A stretch of 58,567 nt of DNA, taken from positions 1-58,567 of the forward strand of contig ADNK01003197.1 of NCBI GenBank assembly GCA_000320545.1, given 5' to 3'. The position numbers were made by a program, and so were the translations under genes. How positions within the stretch are numbered: position 1 is the stretch's first letter; each line of letters starts with the position of its first letter. The notes below the pieces were generated by a model, which was given only the letters and a program-made list of their open reading frames with translations, did no database searches and was not told where the DNA came from. This document shows positions 21,501-33,563 of the stretch, piece by piece. Source of the stretch: Bigelowiella natans CCMP2755. Its lineage: Eukaryota > Cercozoa > Chlorarachniophyceae.

Positions 21501-23784
21501 ATCGTCGATCACTTCCGGGGCTTCAAGGACGAAGGTGGCCATGCAGGCCTTGCGAGTTTTCTCGCATGTTCTCCCGGAGGATTTGAGCGGAATCTCGGCA
21601 CAATCGGCGCTTATGTCCGTGGAGAATCTGCGGCAGAACGGAATCAGCACGGGGCAGGTCAACCGCATCCAAAGCGCCAGCCAGGTAGGCACTGTCCTCT
21701 TCGACAAAACAGGGACGCTGACCCAAGCTAGCCTGGAGTTCTATGGCTGTGTGGATTACAAAGAGCCGCTGCTGCAAACCTGGGACGCTGCTGCTGCCGC
21801 CGTTGAGACGGAGCAGCAGCACAGGGAGGAGCCAGATCTGGTACCGGGAAACATGCTAGAACCCGGCGTTTCGAAGTCGCGGATGGTCCTTGCAACCTGC
21901 CACCAGATCGTCCGCACGGAGAGCACAAACGAGCTCGTGGGAGACCCTTTGGAGCTCTCGGCTCTGTCGGGATTGGGTTGGAGCGTCAACGCGGCTGGCC
22001 TGTCCGTGAAGAAGGAGAATCCCGGGGAGGAGTGGTCGCGGACGCATCATGTCTTCAAATTCGAGGCGGAGAGGGCGATGAGCTCCGCCATTGTGGAGTA
22101 TGGCGCGTCCGTGGGACTCCCCGAGTGGTACGTGGTTGCGAAGGGGAGCCCGGAGGCCTTGAAGAAGATCATGGTGAATACACCGTCGTGGTACGATAGC
22201 AAATACGCGGAGCTCTCCCGCATGGGCTACCGCGTGTTAGCTTTAGCACGCAAGCGAATACCGAAGGACGAGGGCAAAGACCTTGCCAACAGGCTCGCGG
22301 AGGCTGAAGAGCGGGGAGAGGATGGCGGCGGCAGCACCCACAGTATCCGGGAGTCGCTAGACAAGAGTGGCCTCCGATTTGTGGGATTTGCCTGCTTCCA
22401 GGAGCCGCTGCATCGTTCCACGCGCAGCTCGATCGATAGGCTACGAGAGGCAGACATGCGCATGCACCTCATCACAGGCGATGGGTCCTTCAACGCGATC
22501 AAGATAGCGAGGGACTCCGGGCTCATACCGAGAGCTTACAACGTGGGCATTCTTGACTACGACCCAGACTCGAAGTCGGCTACGCTCAGGGACTTCGATA
22601 GCGACAAGCTGCTCAGCCCGAGCGTCAACTTAACAGACCCGATCTCATCCTCGATGGTGGCAATGGCGGCAACATCGACACGACCGACGGGTGGTTCGGA
22701 GGGGGGGGGCACGCTCTGCGTAACAGGGAGGGCGCTTGACGTGATCCATGACGCGCAGAATGAGAACCAGACTCGAGCGTTTTGGGAGCGGATTTCCGAG
22801 GACCGGGGGGCTGTCAGTGTGTTTGCCCGCATGAAGCCGATCCAGAAGCAAAGCGTCGTGCGCATGCTGAAGAAGGCGGGAGCGGCTGTGATGATGGTGG
22901 GCGATGGGGCGAACGATGCTGGGGCTCTCCGTGCTGCAGACGCAGGACTCGCTCTGCTGCCAAGCTCGTCATCTCCTAGCATGATAGAAGGAGGCCGGCC
23001 GCCCCCTGTTGCGGAGGCCAGCCAGGCAGCCTCCTTCGTCACACGCATAAGTGGCATTGGGGCGGTGCCTTTGCTAATCTCGGAGGCGCGTCGCTCCCGA
23101 GCTTACTTGGTGCAATCCCTCATCATAGAGGCGCTGTTCAGCGCGCTCGAGGGCTTCGACTTCGCGGCGATGTACACGCAGGACACGAAGCTAGACGAGA
23201 ACCAGGACTCGATACTCCAGTTCTTCTTCTGGCTGATGATGAAGGGCATGGGAGGCAAGAGCCGATTGCAGTCGCTCTTCAATGCGAGAAGAGCCATGGA
23301 CGATGATGGGATTCCGAACGCAAAACCGCCTTATTCCCTCTTCCAGCCGTCGTTGAGCGTATCTATGCTACTTCAGTTTGTACTGCACACTGCCGTCACC
23401 CGCCTGGCAATGATGACCGCGAGGGCTAGCTCAGGCGAAGACTACGACATCAAACAGGTAGTAGCCAGCACGATGCTGCTGCTCTTAGCGGTGCAAACTG
23501 GTTCCGTAGCGATCGCAAATTATGCGGGGAAGCCTTTCCTTCCGGCGATCTCCGAGAATAAGCCACTTCTCTTCGGATTCAGTGCTGTTGTCGGCCTTAC
23601 TCTCTTGGGAGCCCTCGGTTGGCCCGCGGTCGTAACCCGTCGTCTCCACCTTTCGCCGTTACCTCGCCGGTATAGGATGCTGCTCGCAGTGTTGCTCGCG
23701 TTGGACGCTAGCGGTGGCTTGCTGGCAACGAGGTTTGCGGAATGGTTTTACGATGCTGATCGCGCACTAGCGAGATTAGCGTGA
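17584..23784 (+). CDS. P5-type P-type ATPase (P5A-like), multi-exon, with an in-frame TAA
   Basis: Exons 17584-18094, 18209-18348, 18702-18962, 19066-19136, 19289-19335, 19561-19716 and 20030-23784 are joined by phase, though the second and last junctions are less sure. The long last exon holds the P-type core: ITGEW (actuator loop, normally TGES), VLFDKTGTLT with the phosphorylated Asp codon at 21703, VGDPLELSAL, VVAKGSPEAL, LITGDGSFNA and MMVGDGANDAGAL. The VGDPLE box, the PSWYDSKYAELSRMGYRVLA stretch and the helix hairpin before the actuator point to the P5A (ATP13A1/Spf1) branch. That branch removes mis-inserted transmembrane helices from the ER membrane. The helix-4 motif reads VLPEDL rather than the usual PPELP. 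N-terminal exons add at least four hydrophobic helices. TAA at 18807-18809 interrupts one N-terminal exon in frame. Another P5-like class is possible; the first exon is not found. Confidence 0.75.
18464..18535. repeat. (TC)n tract
   Basis: A long CT dinucleotide run grades into CCCTCT repeats. It lies in the intron between the exons ending 18348 and starting 18702. Confidence 0.9.
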
Positions 23785-24419
23785 AAAAAAAATGTCGAAA
23801 TGAACAATGTGGTCATCGTATCTGTGCATTCAGACTCTTCAAAAGTGATCTAGTGATACTTTGTCGTTCCGTGCGTATGTGTGTAGCGTATACACACCCA
23901 TCGTATCAAGCCATGTGATAGTCTAGTAGTACTGCCGGGGGGCAGAATCGCGCGCTTACGTAGGATAATGGCTACCATGCATTTGAATATATAAGTGCAA
24001 CTTTGACTAAGTTATTTGCCTCCTCACTAACTAGCTCACTTTCTAACTTTGTGATGTAGCACAAGCACGCACAACATTTGCAGTGCAAAATTAGTGCGAT
24101 ATTCAATTGCAATAACCAATAATGTAAGGCTAATGGTGTGACATAACAACAGCACCTGCAGCAGAGATCTCGCTCGTTATTAGCATTTACACGCGAATAC
24201 GTCCGGATGCGCTATTGTTCAATTTATATGCCTGTATACTTACTGCGTGCGTAGGATATAATTGCTTGTAAATGATGCTACTAGCTAGCTAGCGACTGCA
24301 TCTTGGTACAAGCGGCTTCGTACATCATATTATTCATGCAGCCTGATCGCACATTCATCCTTGTGCTCTGAATACGACGTGTGTACGAACGTTAATATAT
24401 CATTTTTCTTGTTGACTTC
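23785..24419. other. Convergent 3' spacer with CTAGCTAGCTAG
   Basis: This spacer lies between the stop of the plus-strand ATPase gene and the stop of the minus-strand giant gene. It holds TACTAGCTAGCTAGCGAC at about 24280-24297, TGTATACTTACTGCG, and further CTAG words at 23850-23930. No gene is seen. Confidence 0.6.
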
Positions 24420-27400
24420 TCAATGTGCTATTAAATTATCGTTCAAGGTTAGATTTCGGATCTTGAAGGCACTATATCTGACAATCTTATCCAATGCGTT
24501 GAAGTCATCTAGTCCCATCTCTAACGTCGATGGCATGGTCGGCGCGTTTTCGATGAGCCGCCCGCTTTTGTGGAAGATCGCCCCGATCTGGAACCTAGGG
24601 AGTGTGCGATGTTCAGTAACGAAGAAGCTTTGTAAACGTTGCGAATTTAGGAATTGAATTTATGCGACAAAAAGGAAAAAAAAAACACATCCATCGGAAA
24701 GGCTTCCACTTACTGGATCTCGAGCTTGCTACCCAGCAGCTGGTGTGTTAACATAGGCCCCGCACCGCCGCCATCAAAACCGCCGACCAAGAAAACATTC
24801 GGGAAACATCTAAGGGCACTCGCGAGAGTACTGCCGCTATTCGTTGTCTCCGAATCAACGAGAAGCGCGACCGGCTTGCCATAATACCTGCACAGATACA
24901 TGACCTCACTTCTTACGTCACAAGTCGCACGGGAGATATAGGATGTTCACGAGACAACCAAAAAAGATTCCATACATTCTTTCCATTCTAATTTCTATTC
25001 CGAGCCCTCTGGCCCTTGTACATGCATTTTCATTGCCCCTGCTCGTGTCCATTTTTTTTTTTTAAATCTTGTTTCATTTGCTTGTTTCTTACGGTAGGTT
25101 GAGGTCGCCTTGAGGCACTGAAATCGTCTTATCCGCCATTAGCTGCCGGTGCAAGAACCCGTCGTTCAGCTCGCAATTCAGCCTCCACAGGCCGTCGATT
25201 GACATTGTGCGCTCCGCTGTTGTCATGGCCGTCTTGTTGAGATCATCAAAATCTCCAAGGAAATCGAGCAAGTCTTCCCATTCACTAGGGTCCTGAAGCA
25301 GGCTTATTTCTCGCTTCAAGAACTGTCGTGTCTCTCTCACCTGATGCGGCGCGCAGAAATACTCCGTGCAGTTCCTTAGGGCGCGAATCAAGGTGGAGAA
25401 CTCTGTATGGGGCAAAGAAGATTTTTTTTTAATAAATGATCGAAGGAAGGAAGAAAAGTGAGGGGAGAAGATCGCAACAATGCAAAAAGACACATTGACT
25501 CTGCATGGAATATAGGCGTGCACACCAGCACAGTCTCCTCACATAAATGCAGGGCAATGTGGAAGACACTGCCGCCGTTTGCATTAAGAATTAAGGGGGA
25601 AGCGAATACTCGGCACCCGCGCAAGAATAGAGGGGGAGAGAAGGATCGTGTTCACTGTCTTTCTTTCCATTCTAGGAAGTTTTCCCTTCGGGGTGCAAAT
25701 ACCTTGCTGACTCAATCTGCCATCTTTGTCTTTATCAAAAACCCCAAGTATGGCCTCGAGAATAGGCAGTTCATCCTGAGGCGAAACTTGAGAGGCCCGT
25801 GCCGCGGCATATATGTTCATTGTTAACATGTCCTCGGCACTCTTCCGCTCCCCTGAAACCTGGTGTGTGTGAAAGCAAATGTTAGCGGTCTCTTCTTTCT
25901 TTCCCCCTTCTTCCTCGCCCCCCGCTCATCATCCTTACTATCACCATCATCATCATCATCATTGCCACCACTCCATCGTGTCCTCAGTTCTTTTTCGCTG
26001 CGTAGTGGCCTACCATGTAGTGGAATTGGCTGAAGTCCTTGGGCCTAAGATTGCCCCACTGAGGCGTGAATTTCCTCGTCTTTGAAGACGACTCAAAGGC
26101 CTGGATAGCCTGGCGCTCCGCTTCGGTCCACACGCTTGCCGTGGGGGGGAACATCATGTACCTGGCACGTCGCACCATCAGCCACTCAGCCAGGGAAAAG
26201 ACGGAAATGGAGAAACAAAAAAGTATATATCGACATGTCTTAGCATAAGAGGAGATGATTGCTTACTCCCTCATCTTCGCCTCTCCCTCCTTCTCCGCGA
26301 CCCTGCTACTAGCTTCTCTTTTGTTCAGCATCGTCGGCAGCTGCGCGTGCGTTTTTCCAGCAGCACTGCTTTCGCTTGATTTCTCCGTGCTGTTAGCTTT
26401 GTTGTTGTTGGCGATACTGCCACCATCACTATTCTGACGTGCCACACGCTCATGACCCAAACGGAGGGCGCCTGCAAGGAGAACCGACGGTTTCTTCTCT
26501 GGCTGCGAGAATAAGCGCGTGAGGAGGTGCACAAGGCCTGGGGCATGCCCGGACGAGCCTCTGTATCATAATATATGGATGGTGATAAGGAAAAAGATTG
26601 TATAGCAAACTCCCTTCAAGTACCAAATGATTAAGACGTCGTTCTCCTCTCTCTCCTCCTCAGGCTCCCCCCCCCCCCCTTCCCCCCTCTCGCCAGCTCG
26701 GTGTATGTGACTCACCGCAAGTCTAGAATGGTTCCAAGCGACGAATTGTGTTTCAGTCCCTCGATCGTCAGGATGTTGTGAATCTTCCGGATAAAATGGG
26801 TTGTGGCGTCCATTTCGTTGAGGTTGAGGAAGGTAACCGAGCAGTTGTTGTCCTCGTAGACGAGAATGTTGTCTCCCATAGACGTGGTTTGATAGGCTGG
26901 CGCGTCCTCAGGCCTCAGGGGAACCTCCAGCTGGATCAGGTCTGCAAGGTCCTCCTCCTGCTTATTCTGATGGCCGTCATCCTCATCCTGGCCTTCGTCA
27001 AGCCTTTGGGTGCTTTTTAGGTGCTCCGTGGGACTCGTACTCAACCTTCGCTTCTCCACCTTCTGTCCAGCATCGCTACCAATAGCAGCGCTTGTGTTGG
27101 TGGGGGGGGCTGAATCACTTTCCTTGTGATCCTTGCAACTAGCACTTGCACTAGCCGGCCCAGGAGCGCTATGATGTTCTTCGTCGTCCTCATCCTTGTC
27201 CTCATCCCTCTTTTCCTCCCAACTCTCGTTCTCTTTCTCCACGGCTGCCCTCTTGAGTGTGAGCGTAACCGTCTCTCTCTCCGGTTCTCCCCGCAGCTTT
27301 CGCAATTCGGCCACGTACTTTAGGCACGAGATGGCCTTCCTCCGCACGCGATTGCGGGGCCCTGTGGGCACGAATCGAGACCTTGATGCCGACTTCACCC

Positions 27401-27880
27401 ACGAATCAACCGTAGAGTTGTCGATAGCTACGACGATGGGGTGCCTGTAATGGTGGTTGTCAGAGGCAACTATGTCTCCCTTGGTGACGCGTGGTGTGCG
27501 CAAAGCAGGTGCGTGCATGGCCAGAAAATACAATCATAAGAAAGGGGATTTTTCTCTGCTATTCGCATTTACACATCTCTATCTTCCTCTCTTTGCAAAT
27601 GTATGTGTGTGAATACGCGCATTCTCAGCCCCTCTCCCACCACCCTTTCTCCTTTATATGTTATCCGTACGTCTCGATCAGTGGGTAGGGGTACGGGAGG
27701 TTCATCGTCGTCAAGAAGCTATTGAAGTAGCCTTCTCTCACGTAGCGCCTCAAAATGGCGTTTCCGTACTCGCTGTTCAGCTTTTCCATCAATTGGAAAT
27801 AGTTCCTAGAATAAAGCAGTGCGTCATAATAATAATAAATAGTCAGATGCGCGCGCACACCAAACCACAGAAACCTCTTC

Positions 27881-27924
<44 letters not shown>

Positions 27925-30151
27925 CGCAGTTAAGTTCTCGCTTAATCCGGGTCTTACTCTTTCTGATGCGCCTCCTTGGCGAACGGGAAGTAGTCGCAAA
28001 GCGCATTGACAACGGCCTCCTCCAGCTCCTTCCTCGGAACGTTTTTGGTCAGCATGACGGCGTGCTCGGTGACGTCGTGATCCTGCGAGGTCTGAAAATC
28101 TTCCACCTGACCTGGCGTGGGCAGAACATATCGACTCCTCTTTGCGTCCCAGATGATAAAAGGGGCAAGGATCACAGAGGCGATGCCCGCTTGCCGCATC
28201 GTTGGGGTCAGTGATGAGGAGGGCGGCAACGTCTCAATGGTGCTCAACTGCACCTCCACAGACTTGAAGAGGTGCCGAAGCATCGAGGCGATCTGGTCAG
28301 GAGAGATGTGCTGCAGGATTTGGCAAAATATCTCCCCGGTACTCTGGTAAGAATTACCGTCATCATTGGCCAATGCATGGTAGCGGTGAAACGATTGAGT
28401 GCGTGGAATGGTGAGACGACGGTGATGTGGAGATGAAAGAGAGCTGCCTACGACTACACTAGAACAACTACTTGCTGATATCAAAACTGAAACATCGACT
28501 GATGAAACTAGCAGAATCTGCCACCTGTATGGCCATGATGCCGTGTTTTGTGTCCACGTAATCAACGGGCGCTATCGAATGCGACGTCGCCAGGTTCATA
28601 CTCTCCGCTAACCGGTGTCTCTGAATCCTCGCCTGAGCCAAAGATATCGAGCGACATTAGTCTTATTGTTATCGGATATAGCAGTAGTGCGAGGAACAAC
28701 ATCATGATTAGAGCGACAGAAATGATGAGAAAGCAGCGGCTATTCCAGATGTGCATCTGCTGCCGGTGCCGCACTTGCCGCAGCGGCAAATAATCAATAA
28801 TACACGGACACGATATGAGAGATCTGCACACACCTGGCCGTCGCCGAAGCGATGCAATATGCGCCCCAAGCCTGTGATGATGTCTCCAGTGGTCAACGGC
28901 TCCTTCTCCTCAGCCTTCGCTCTTAGCTTCTTTTTTATCGTTTCAATCTCCCTCCGTAACGACGATGAAGTCCCAGATGGTTGCTTCAGGCGGTAATATG
29001 CGGCGTTTTTGGCCACGCAGGTGGAGAAGTCTTCGATGTCTTGCAGGGCCTGTTCCAAGCTGATGTACCTCCTCACGCTCGACATTTTGGCGAATCTGAA
29101 GTGGAGAATGGGAGTGGAACGAAGAGGAGGGGGGGGGGAGGGATTAGAAAGGCGAGAGGGATATTGTGATGTGAATGGAATTGTTGACCGAATGAATTTA
29201 TCATTGTTACTTCGTGATTATGATGATGATCTCGATCGATGTGGTGATATTTGTTACAAAGTAATGATGAATCTATCGATATGATCGCGACGATAACGAT
29301 GGCGGCGACCTGCTATCCAGTTCTTTATCGGCTTGTGATAGATGCTGCAGAGCTGTAGACGTGTTCTTGGCCATTAATATTCGGTGGTCGATCACTTTCT
29401 CATCGTCTGTAGCTACGTGCAAAAACCCTGCCTTGTGCAAGAAGAAGTAGAAGGAAGCCCCGAACTCGGCCATCACACTGTGAAGAGGGGTCGGGGGGGG
29501 TGTCGGGGGGGGGGCACGTAGTTGTGAGTCTGTGTGTGTGTGTGTGTGCGTGTGTGTGTGCCTTTGAATAAAGTCGTGATAAATTTTCCTTCTTCACTCT
29601 CTTTTCGCTCTCCTCCTCCTCTCTCTCTCTTTCTCTCTCCCTCTCTTTCTCTCCGGCGCGCTTGCTTATCTCTAGCTCTTGGTTTCAAGCAGTACTATAT
29701 CTGTACTACCACTTTTTCTTCCATCACTGCTACTGCTACTGCTACTACTAACTACTTCTACTAGTTTTACCGGTAGCCGTTAATGAAGAAGTTGACGTCT
29801 ATATTTCGATCATGCTGACACCGACTGAGCAACTCCTTAACGCTTCGGTACGCCTGGTCTCCATGAACCGGTTTCAACAAAGCTTTCACGCCGGGGGTCG
29901 GTAGAGAGGACACATCCTTCATGAAGTTAGTCTTATGTCGAGCCATCAGCCTTGTTATCAGCCGAGAGAGGTCGTCATCGTCCTTCAAAGGCATTGATTG
30001 GGCCTTCTTGATCACGTCCGGAGAGATGTCGTAAAGGCCGTTCCAGCGTGAGTAGCTGTTTTGCAAGGCGGGGAATCGTGATATAGGCATCAAAGATTGT
30101 ACACGCTCCCCCCCCCCCCCCCTTTCCTCCCTCAAACACGTTATCATCGTA

Positions 30152-30194
<43 letters not shown>

Positions 30195-33127
30195 GTCTCC
30201 CGTGGTCACAAATCCCAGGATGAGTAAGGAAGAGATGTGTAGCTACCATCGCTCATCTTTCATTTGCATCAGCATTCAGTAGATCATATATGCTTCTTCT
30301 TCTCTCTTCTTCTCATGATTGCATTAACAGTTATCGATTTCATCATATTCTACATGTTTCCCGTCGCGACGACAACCCCACAAGTACGATATAATTATTT
30401 TTGGAGGAGGGGGGGGGGGAGCGTACAAGTCGGTGATGGCCTGCTGGGACCATCCCTGTATTTCGGCCTGCAAATTGTCCAGGCTTCTGGAGTCCATTCC
30501 ACGATATTTGCCAAACTGCCCAACAATATGCTCTTCTTCCACCTCGCTTTCCTGCTTGCCCTCCAAGTTTGCATCGTCATCATTTTCTTGCCCCTTCCAC
30601 TTGCCATCTCCTCCCCCCGCCGTTTCGTCCCCATCGCCATGATCTCCCCCCCCCCCCTCCCCCCGCTGCTGCTGCTGCTTCTGGTTCTTATGCATCATCG
30701 TAATCAAGCCGGCACCAGCGGCTGCTGCTGCAGCTTCTCGATCTGCTTTTTCTTCATCGCAGTCATCGCCATTGTTTCTGTCATTTTCATCCCCGCTATC
30801 ACGAATGTACCCTCCTTGTCCAGTACCCGTCAGCGGAACGTTTCTTCTTGTCGTCTCATCGTTTGCCTCCCCCCCTTCCAAGAGGTGATGAATTCCGGCC
30901 ACTACATCTTCTGGAAAATCGTCGGCGTTGGCCTTAGCTTGCTGCCCCCCTGGGTCGTCCTTGCTTTCGCTGAAGCCCCCCCTCAGGAGGAGGGGGGGGA
31001 AGGATCTTGAGCTCTCACTATGATACTCCCCTCCTAAAATTCCATTTGCATCTTTTCGCCTGCAGCGAGAATGACCGCGAGAAGCGAGGGGAGGATGATG
31101 ATTCTCTTCACGATGATCAAAACCAGCATCACCACCACCACCACTTCTTCCGAGAGCATTGTTGTTACTCCTATCCGCATTGATTCTCTCTCCTGCAGCA
31201 GCCTGTTGGCGCTGCTGAAAGCTTTGCGCCATCAACTCCGCGTCTTTCAAGCCGCCACTAAGGTCGCTGGCCTTTTGCATGTTTTCAGCGTGGACCCTGC
31301 GCCTTTGCTCGTTCGCCTCGCGCTCTCTTACCCGCTTAGCCCATTCTGCAGCTCGCTGAGCTTGAATGGCGGCCTCCATGTTGTCCTCGGCAAAAGAGAG
31401 GTAGTCCTCCCTTGACAAACGTGGATGCTGGTGGCTGCTGTCCTCTTCAGTGTCTGCCCCGCTCGCCTCCTCTCCCCCCCCCTCGCCCCACCTCCCTCGT
31501 GCTGCCCCCCTCCTGACTTTTGACTTGGGATCTCGTACGCCGTCCTCGCTTGCGCCACCTTGTTGGCCTCTTCCTCCTCCTCCTCCTCCTCCTCCGAAGG
31601 GCTGCCATACGGCAAAGTCCTCGATCACTTGCCTGCTAGCCCGTTGGGTTGGGGGTGCATCTCCCCAGTGCTGCTGCATCATCTGCTGCTTTCGCATCAT
31701 GCTCTCTCCCTGGGGAGGAGAGGGTTTTTCGATTGCCTGCATCATCTGATCGTCGCCTTTCGTCGTCACGGTAGAGCTCATAGAAGCCCCGGGCGGTTCT
31801 ATTTCCATCGCATCATCATTGCCTTCTTCCATGCGTGATGAGTGAGGGTTGGCCTCCTCCCTCCTCTTCCTCCGTGCAAGCTTGCCCGCTTCCTCGTGCG
31901 TTCTCACCACTCTCTCCCGCTCGGACTCCGCTACTCGCATTTCCTGAGGGAAGGGGGCAGTGTGACGACAATGTGTGCATGGTAGATGCATATGCATACG
32001 AGCAAGCAAGCGGCGCGCGCGCGTGCAAAACACACAGTCAGCGAGCTGCCAAACCGACTTCCGAGCGGCGCATCGTGATAAGTTCTCTCTTGCGCTTCTC
32101 CTGAGGAGATAGCGGGGCCTCTTCCCATTCTACCCCCCCCTGCTCTTGTTCGTCCATTTCCTCGTCTTGCTGCCCTTGCTCATTGACTGGCATCACCTAA
32201 GTTGAACCAAAGATTAATTCCCCTGCCATCAAAAATCATCAGCTATGCGAAATGATTAGGAGGGTACCCCATCCTTTGTGCTGCTTCTTTTCTTTCTCCT
32301 CCCTTCTCCTTCTTCTTCCTGCTCCATCTTCGTCGCAGCCTCTGCCTCACCCACGGTCATTCCAGGCGGAAATCGTTGCCCTACAACAAATACGTAGGAG
32401 TAGTGTTGATGGCGACGAGAACAGTTATGATCGAGGAGCCTACTTCAGGGGCTATCACACCCTTCTCACCGTGCCCTCATTTCTCCACATCAAATCGAAA
32501 GTGAATACCTTCTAATGGGGGGGGTTCCTGTTGTTCGCGTGACCAGTGCGAAAGGACTCGAGGGCTGCTGCTTCTGGATTGCGTGCCAGCTTCTGTAGGA
32601 CAGTGAAACGTGTGTGAGATACAGAGTGGGATCATAATCATCATCGTCCTCCTCCTTCTCCCCCCTCACATCGCCAATCACCCTCCTCACCAGCATCGCA
32701 ATAATCTGCCATCAGCGAGGCGTCATCAGCATAGTAAGACAGCTTAACGGGAGGATTTACCTTGAAAGGAGTCGGATTCTTCGCCCTTCGCCCCTCTTCT
32801 TCCTCCTCCTCCTCCTCCTCCTCCGCTCTCTAAGCGTTGGGGTATTCCGTGTCCATGTACGATCGAAGGAAGTGTTTGCCGCCATTTATCTTGCGCTTCC
32901 TGATCGCGCTTTTCCCGTTGATCTAAGACCCTTCTCCTTCTTTCCGAGGCCTCTACCTGTGCTTTATATTGCTGCCTCTCGTACTCTGCGATCGCTCGGT
33001 TTCTATTCTTCGCCTTGATCTGCTCCTCAGAATTGCCCTTCAACGCCTCTGTAGCGCGCCGTTCGCGCTCGCGCTGTTTCCTATTGTTTAAGACATGAAG
33101 CCGTCATTTACACACACACACACACAC

Positions 33128-33164
<37 letters not shown>

Positions 33165-33531
33165 GGCACTGAGGACCGAATATGTATTGGCTCATCGTTC
33201 GCTATTGTTTTACACGCCACAATTTCAATGGTGAATAGCAACGATGCCTCTCCGTTAAAAGTTAGCTTGTCTATGGTCTATGATTTCGAACATTGGTCGC
33301 AATGTATCACTAACACTCACTCTTGCTCCTTGAGCTTCTCTGGATCGTCAGTCTCTTCGTCGTCGATGATATTGAGGTCGCCAGAGCCAGGCTTCTCACG
33401 ATTGATCTCGCTCTTCAACGTCTCGATTTCCCTGAACATCGTGTGTGTGCAGGGGGGAGGGGGGGTTATTTTCCAGGAGACTTGGTATGTATATCGACCA
33501 AGCGTGGAGAAGTCTGGAGGGTTTATCATCG

Positions 33532-33563
<32 letters not shown>

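Noticed and set aside
30264-31010. 248-aa hydrophobic open frame on the plus strand
   Set aside because: It is the antisense shadow of the acidic, Gln-rich coding exon of the giant minus-strand gene; Glu/Gln codons read as Leu/Ser in reverse.
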